Positions 6,279 through 8,244 of a DNA stretch of 8,244 bases are shown piece by piece. The notes under the pieces were generated by a model. The model ran no database searches. It saw nothing but the letters and a program-made list of their open reading frames with translations, and was not told where the DNA came from. The DNA comes from Roseburia sp. Lineage in GTDB: Bacteria; Bacillota; Clostridia; Lachnospirales; Lachnospiraceae. Made by a program: the position numbers and the translations under genes. Position 1 is the stretch's first letter, and each line of letters opens with the position of its first letter. The stretch lies in contig JAGAIK010000717.1 of NCBI GenBank assembly GCA_017626625.1, forward strand, positions 1 to 8,244. Direction: 5' to 3'.

Positions 6279-7409
6279 GTGAAAAAGATTTTATTTAACG
6301 GGTTAGGAAACCGGGGCTGGATTGGCGGCATTTATTATATCAAAAACATTATTTTCAGTTGTCTGCAGAATAAAGAGATTACCTCAAGATATGAACTGGT
6401 GCTTTTTATCGATGAAAAACATGCGGACATCTTTGAGCCCTTTCAGGGACAGATTACCATTCGGGTATTTGGAAATGAGGGAAAATTAAAGCTGGCGTGG
6501 GCGCAGGCAAAGCAGGTATGGTTCGGGGGCGTAAAATACTGCTATGCTCTGGAGTTAAATAAAACAGGAAAGCTTTTTAAGAATAAGGGAATTTTCTGGA
6601 TACCGGATTTTCAGCATAAGAACCTGCCGGAATTTTTCTCGAAGGAAGAATTAGAGCGGAAGGACGCCAATTTCCTGGAGATGGTTATGAGCGACCGCCC
6701 CATGGTGTTAAGCAGTTTGGATGCGAAAAATGATTTGGAGCGTTTTTATCCCGAACATAAATGCCCGGTGGAGGTGGTGCATTTTGTTTCCTACATCGAG
6801 CCGGAAATCAAAAAAATTACGCCGGAGCTGGAGAAATCCGTGGCGGAAAAATTCGGGCTGCACCGGAACTATATCTATATCCCCAACCAGTTCTGGCAGC
6901 ATAAAAACCATATTGTCATGGTAAAGGCGATACAGCTTCTTTTAGAGAGCGGCAGGCTGACGGATTATGACTTTGTCTTTACCGGAAATCTGGAGGATTA
7001 CAGAAATCCGGAGTACATTAACCGCCTGAAGGGTATTATGGAGTCCGAGACGGTGAAAAATAATATTAAGCTGTTGGGCTTTGTAGGCAGGGAAGAGCAG
7101 CTTAGCATTATGAAAAATGCCCGGTTTATCGTGCAGCCCTCTCTCTGCGAAGGCTGGGGCACGGTGCTTGAGGACGCCAAGGTGTTGGATAAGAGCGTGC
7201 TGCTGTCGGATATTCCGGTGCACCGGGAACAGAAAAATGAGAAATGTATTCTTTTTGACCCTCATCAGCCCCAGGAGCTGGCGGATTTGATTGCGGAGCT
7301 TGCCGGGCGCAGTGACGGGGAATGGCAGGAGGATGTCACGGTAGGGCTTGCCAACATGTACCGGGAAGCGTTAGAATATTCCAAAGCATTGCAGCGGGTG
7401 TTCCGCTAA
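6279..7409 (+). CDS. GT4-like glycosyltransferase, GTG start, Glu-x7-Asp motif
   Basis: From GTG 6279 the product is 376 residues and GT-B-like. Segments that recur in one GT4-like branch are GGIYYIKN (16-23), FWIPDFQHKNLPEFFS (106-121) in the acceptor half, and YIPNQFWQHKNH (200-211) at the start of the donor half. LLGFVGREEQL (265-275) and IVQPSLCEGWGTVLEDAK (284-301) follow, then LLSDIPVHREQ (308-318). E291 is the first motif glutamate; the position eight residues on is D299, preceded by E298, so the motif reads E-x7-D. This ED/EE variation is known to me in related proteins. The enzyme probably adds a sugar to the lipid-linked repeat unit on the cytoplasmic side. It follows the previous gene by 20 bases and is probably in the same transcript. 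Donor and acceptor cannot be inferred. Confidence 0.85.
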   Translation: MKKILFNGLGNRGWIGGIYYIKNIIFSCLQNKEITSRYELVLFIDEKHADIFEPFQGQITIRVFGNEGKLKLAWAQAKQVWFGGVKYCYALELNKTGKLFKNKGIFWIPDFQHKNLPEFFSKEELERKDANFLEMVMSDRPMVLSSLDAKNDLERFYPEHKCPVEVVHFVSYIEPEIKKITPELEKSVAEKFGLHRNYIYIPNQFWQHKNHIVMVKAIQLLLESGRLTDYDFVFTGNLEDYRNPEYINRLKGIMESETVKNNIKLLGFVGREEQLSIMKNARFIVQPSLCEGWGTVLEDAKVLDKSVLLSDIPVHREQKNEKCILFDPHQPQELADLIAELAGRSDGEWQEDVTVGLANMYREALEYSKALQRVFR

Positions 7410-7441
7410 GAAGCTGTCTTGAAAGGAAGTGATTCACTGAG

Positions 7442-8244
7442 ATGAAAACAAAACGAAAAATGATAATTACGGGCGTCAACGGTTTCCTGGGGAGAAGCGC
7501 CAGGGAATATTTTGAGAAGGATTATGATATTACGGGAATTGATTTGGCGGCAAAGTACTGCGGAGGGGAGGACAGTCTGTCCTATTATCAGTGCAATATG
7601 TCTCAGGAGGCGGCGGAGCTGGCGTCTATTTTTACCAGTGTGCAGCCGGATGCGGTGCTGCATTGTGCCGGAAGCGCCAATGTGGGAGCTTCGGTGGTAA
7701 ATCCCATGGCGGATTTAGACGGAAATCTCCACAGCCTGTACCAGTTGCTTTTGGCGTTGAAATCCTTTGAAAAGCGGCCGGAGATTATCTTTTTTTCCAG
7801 CTCCGCCGTATATGGCAATCCGAAACAACTGCCGATGCGGGAGAGCGATGAACCGGCGCCCATTTCTCCTTACGGCATTCACAAATTAATGGCAGAGCAG
7901 CTTTGCAGCTATTACAACCGGGTACACGGGTATCACATCCGTTCCATCCGTATTTTGTCTGCCTATGGAAGCGGTCTTAGAAAGCAGATTTTATGGGACA
8001 TTTACCAGAAATACCGGAATACAGGAAAAATCGAGCTCTTTGGGACGGGAAATGAGACCAGGGACTTTATTCATGTTTCCGATATTCTACAGGCAATCGA
8101 GCTGATTTTAGCTTACCGAGGACCGGAGGAAATCTTTAATGTGGCAAACGGAGAGGAGGTTTCTATCCGGGAATTAGCGGAAACCTACGCCCGGATTTTA
8201 GGGGAGAGTAAGGACATTGTCACCTTTAACGGAGAGACGAAGCC
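7442..8244 (+). CDS. NAD-dependent sugar epimerase/dehydratase (extended SDR), 3' end cut by the window
   Basis: The frame is open from ATG 7442 to the window end without a stop, giving about 268 residues. A Rossmann nucleotide-binding motif TGVNGFLG (10-17) is followed by an acidic residue after beta-2 (GIDLA, D34), favouring NAD over NADP. Other family motifs are VLHCAGSANVGAS (72-84), IIFFSSSAVYG (115-125) carrying the catalytic Ser region, and SPYGIHK (142-148) with Y144 and K148 as the YxxxK pair. GTGNETRDFIHVSDI (201-215) and EIFNVANGEEVSI (230-242) are typical of UDP-glucose 4-epimerase/dTDP-glucose dehydratase-like proteins, which usually run to 300-330 residues, so perhaps 30-60 are missing. 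It probably makes or modifies a nucleotide sugar for the repeat unit in the cytoplasm; the exact reaction is not determinable. An upstream in-frame stop (7430-7432) limits the start. The Shine-Dalgarno candidate AAGGA (7423-7427) is 14 bases away, longer than ideal. Confidence 0.88.
   Translation, partial: MKTKRKMIITGVNGFLGRSAREYFEKDYDITGIDLAAKYCGGEDSLSYYQCNMSQEAAELASIFTSVQPDAVLHCAGSANVGASVVNPMADLDGNLHSLYQLLLALKSFEKRPEIIFFSSSAVYGNPKQLPMRESDEPAPISPYGIHKLMAEQLCSYYNRVHGYHIRSIRILSAYGSGLRKQILWDIYQKYRNTGKIELFGTGNETRDFIHVSDILQAIELILAYRGPEEIFNVANGEEVSIRELAETYARILGESKDIVTFNGETK

Noticed and set aside
1..8244. CRISPR array, tRNA, rRNA, transposase or integrase
   Set aside because: No regularly spaced direct repeats, cloverleaf-like sequence, rRNA segments or transposase-like frames were seen on either strand.

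Overview
The window looks like the inside of an exopolysaccharide or capsule biosynthesis operon from a low-to-medium GC Gram-positive anaerobe, most likely a Lachnospiraceae-type clostridium. I infer this from strong GGAGG-type ribosome binding sites, tight head-to-tail gene packing and the gene families. It is not a database result. Every gene supported here lies on the + strand, and both ends of the window cut through a gene.

Layout: (1) 2-655 is the C-terminal part of a Wzz/CpsC-CpsD-like chain-length protein. Its bacterial tyrosine-kinase-like domain has lost the Walker A and Walker B residues. (2) 645-2648 is a large polytopic membrane protein resembling the DUF6077 family, cut in two by one in-frame TGA at 1854-1856. 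The halves 645-1856 and 1866-2648 share a frame and together would encode about 668 residues. A ribosome-binding-like GAGGA overlapping the stop could allow reinitiation. (3) 2649-2776 is a 128-base non-coding gap holding three consecutive hairpins. The first is a long 29-bp nested stem that begins inside the upstream stop codon. (4) 2777-3913 is a Wzy-like polysaccharide polymerase. (5) 3910-5157, 5161-6258 and 6279-7409 are three distinct GT4-type glycosyltransferases with three different versions of the E-x7-E motif. (6) 7442 to the window end is an NAD-dependent sugar epimerase/dehydratase, cut by the window edge.

Working together (inference): the glycosyltransferases would build a repeat unit on a lipid carrier. 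The epimerase would supply or modify a nucleotide sugar. The Wzy-like protein would polymerise flipped units outside the membrane, and the Wzz-like protein would set chain length. The DUF6077-like protein has an unknown role, perhaps as a GT-C-like or polysaccharide-modifying membrane enzyme. A priming phosphoglycosyltransferase and a Wzx flippase would be expected but are not in this window.

The two most unusual points are the in-frame TGA splitting the membrane gene and the hairpin cluster ahead of the polymerase gene. The hairpin arms share sequence and could pair in alternative, mutually exclusive ways.
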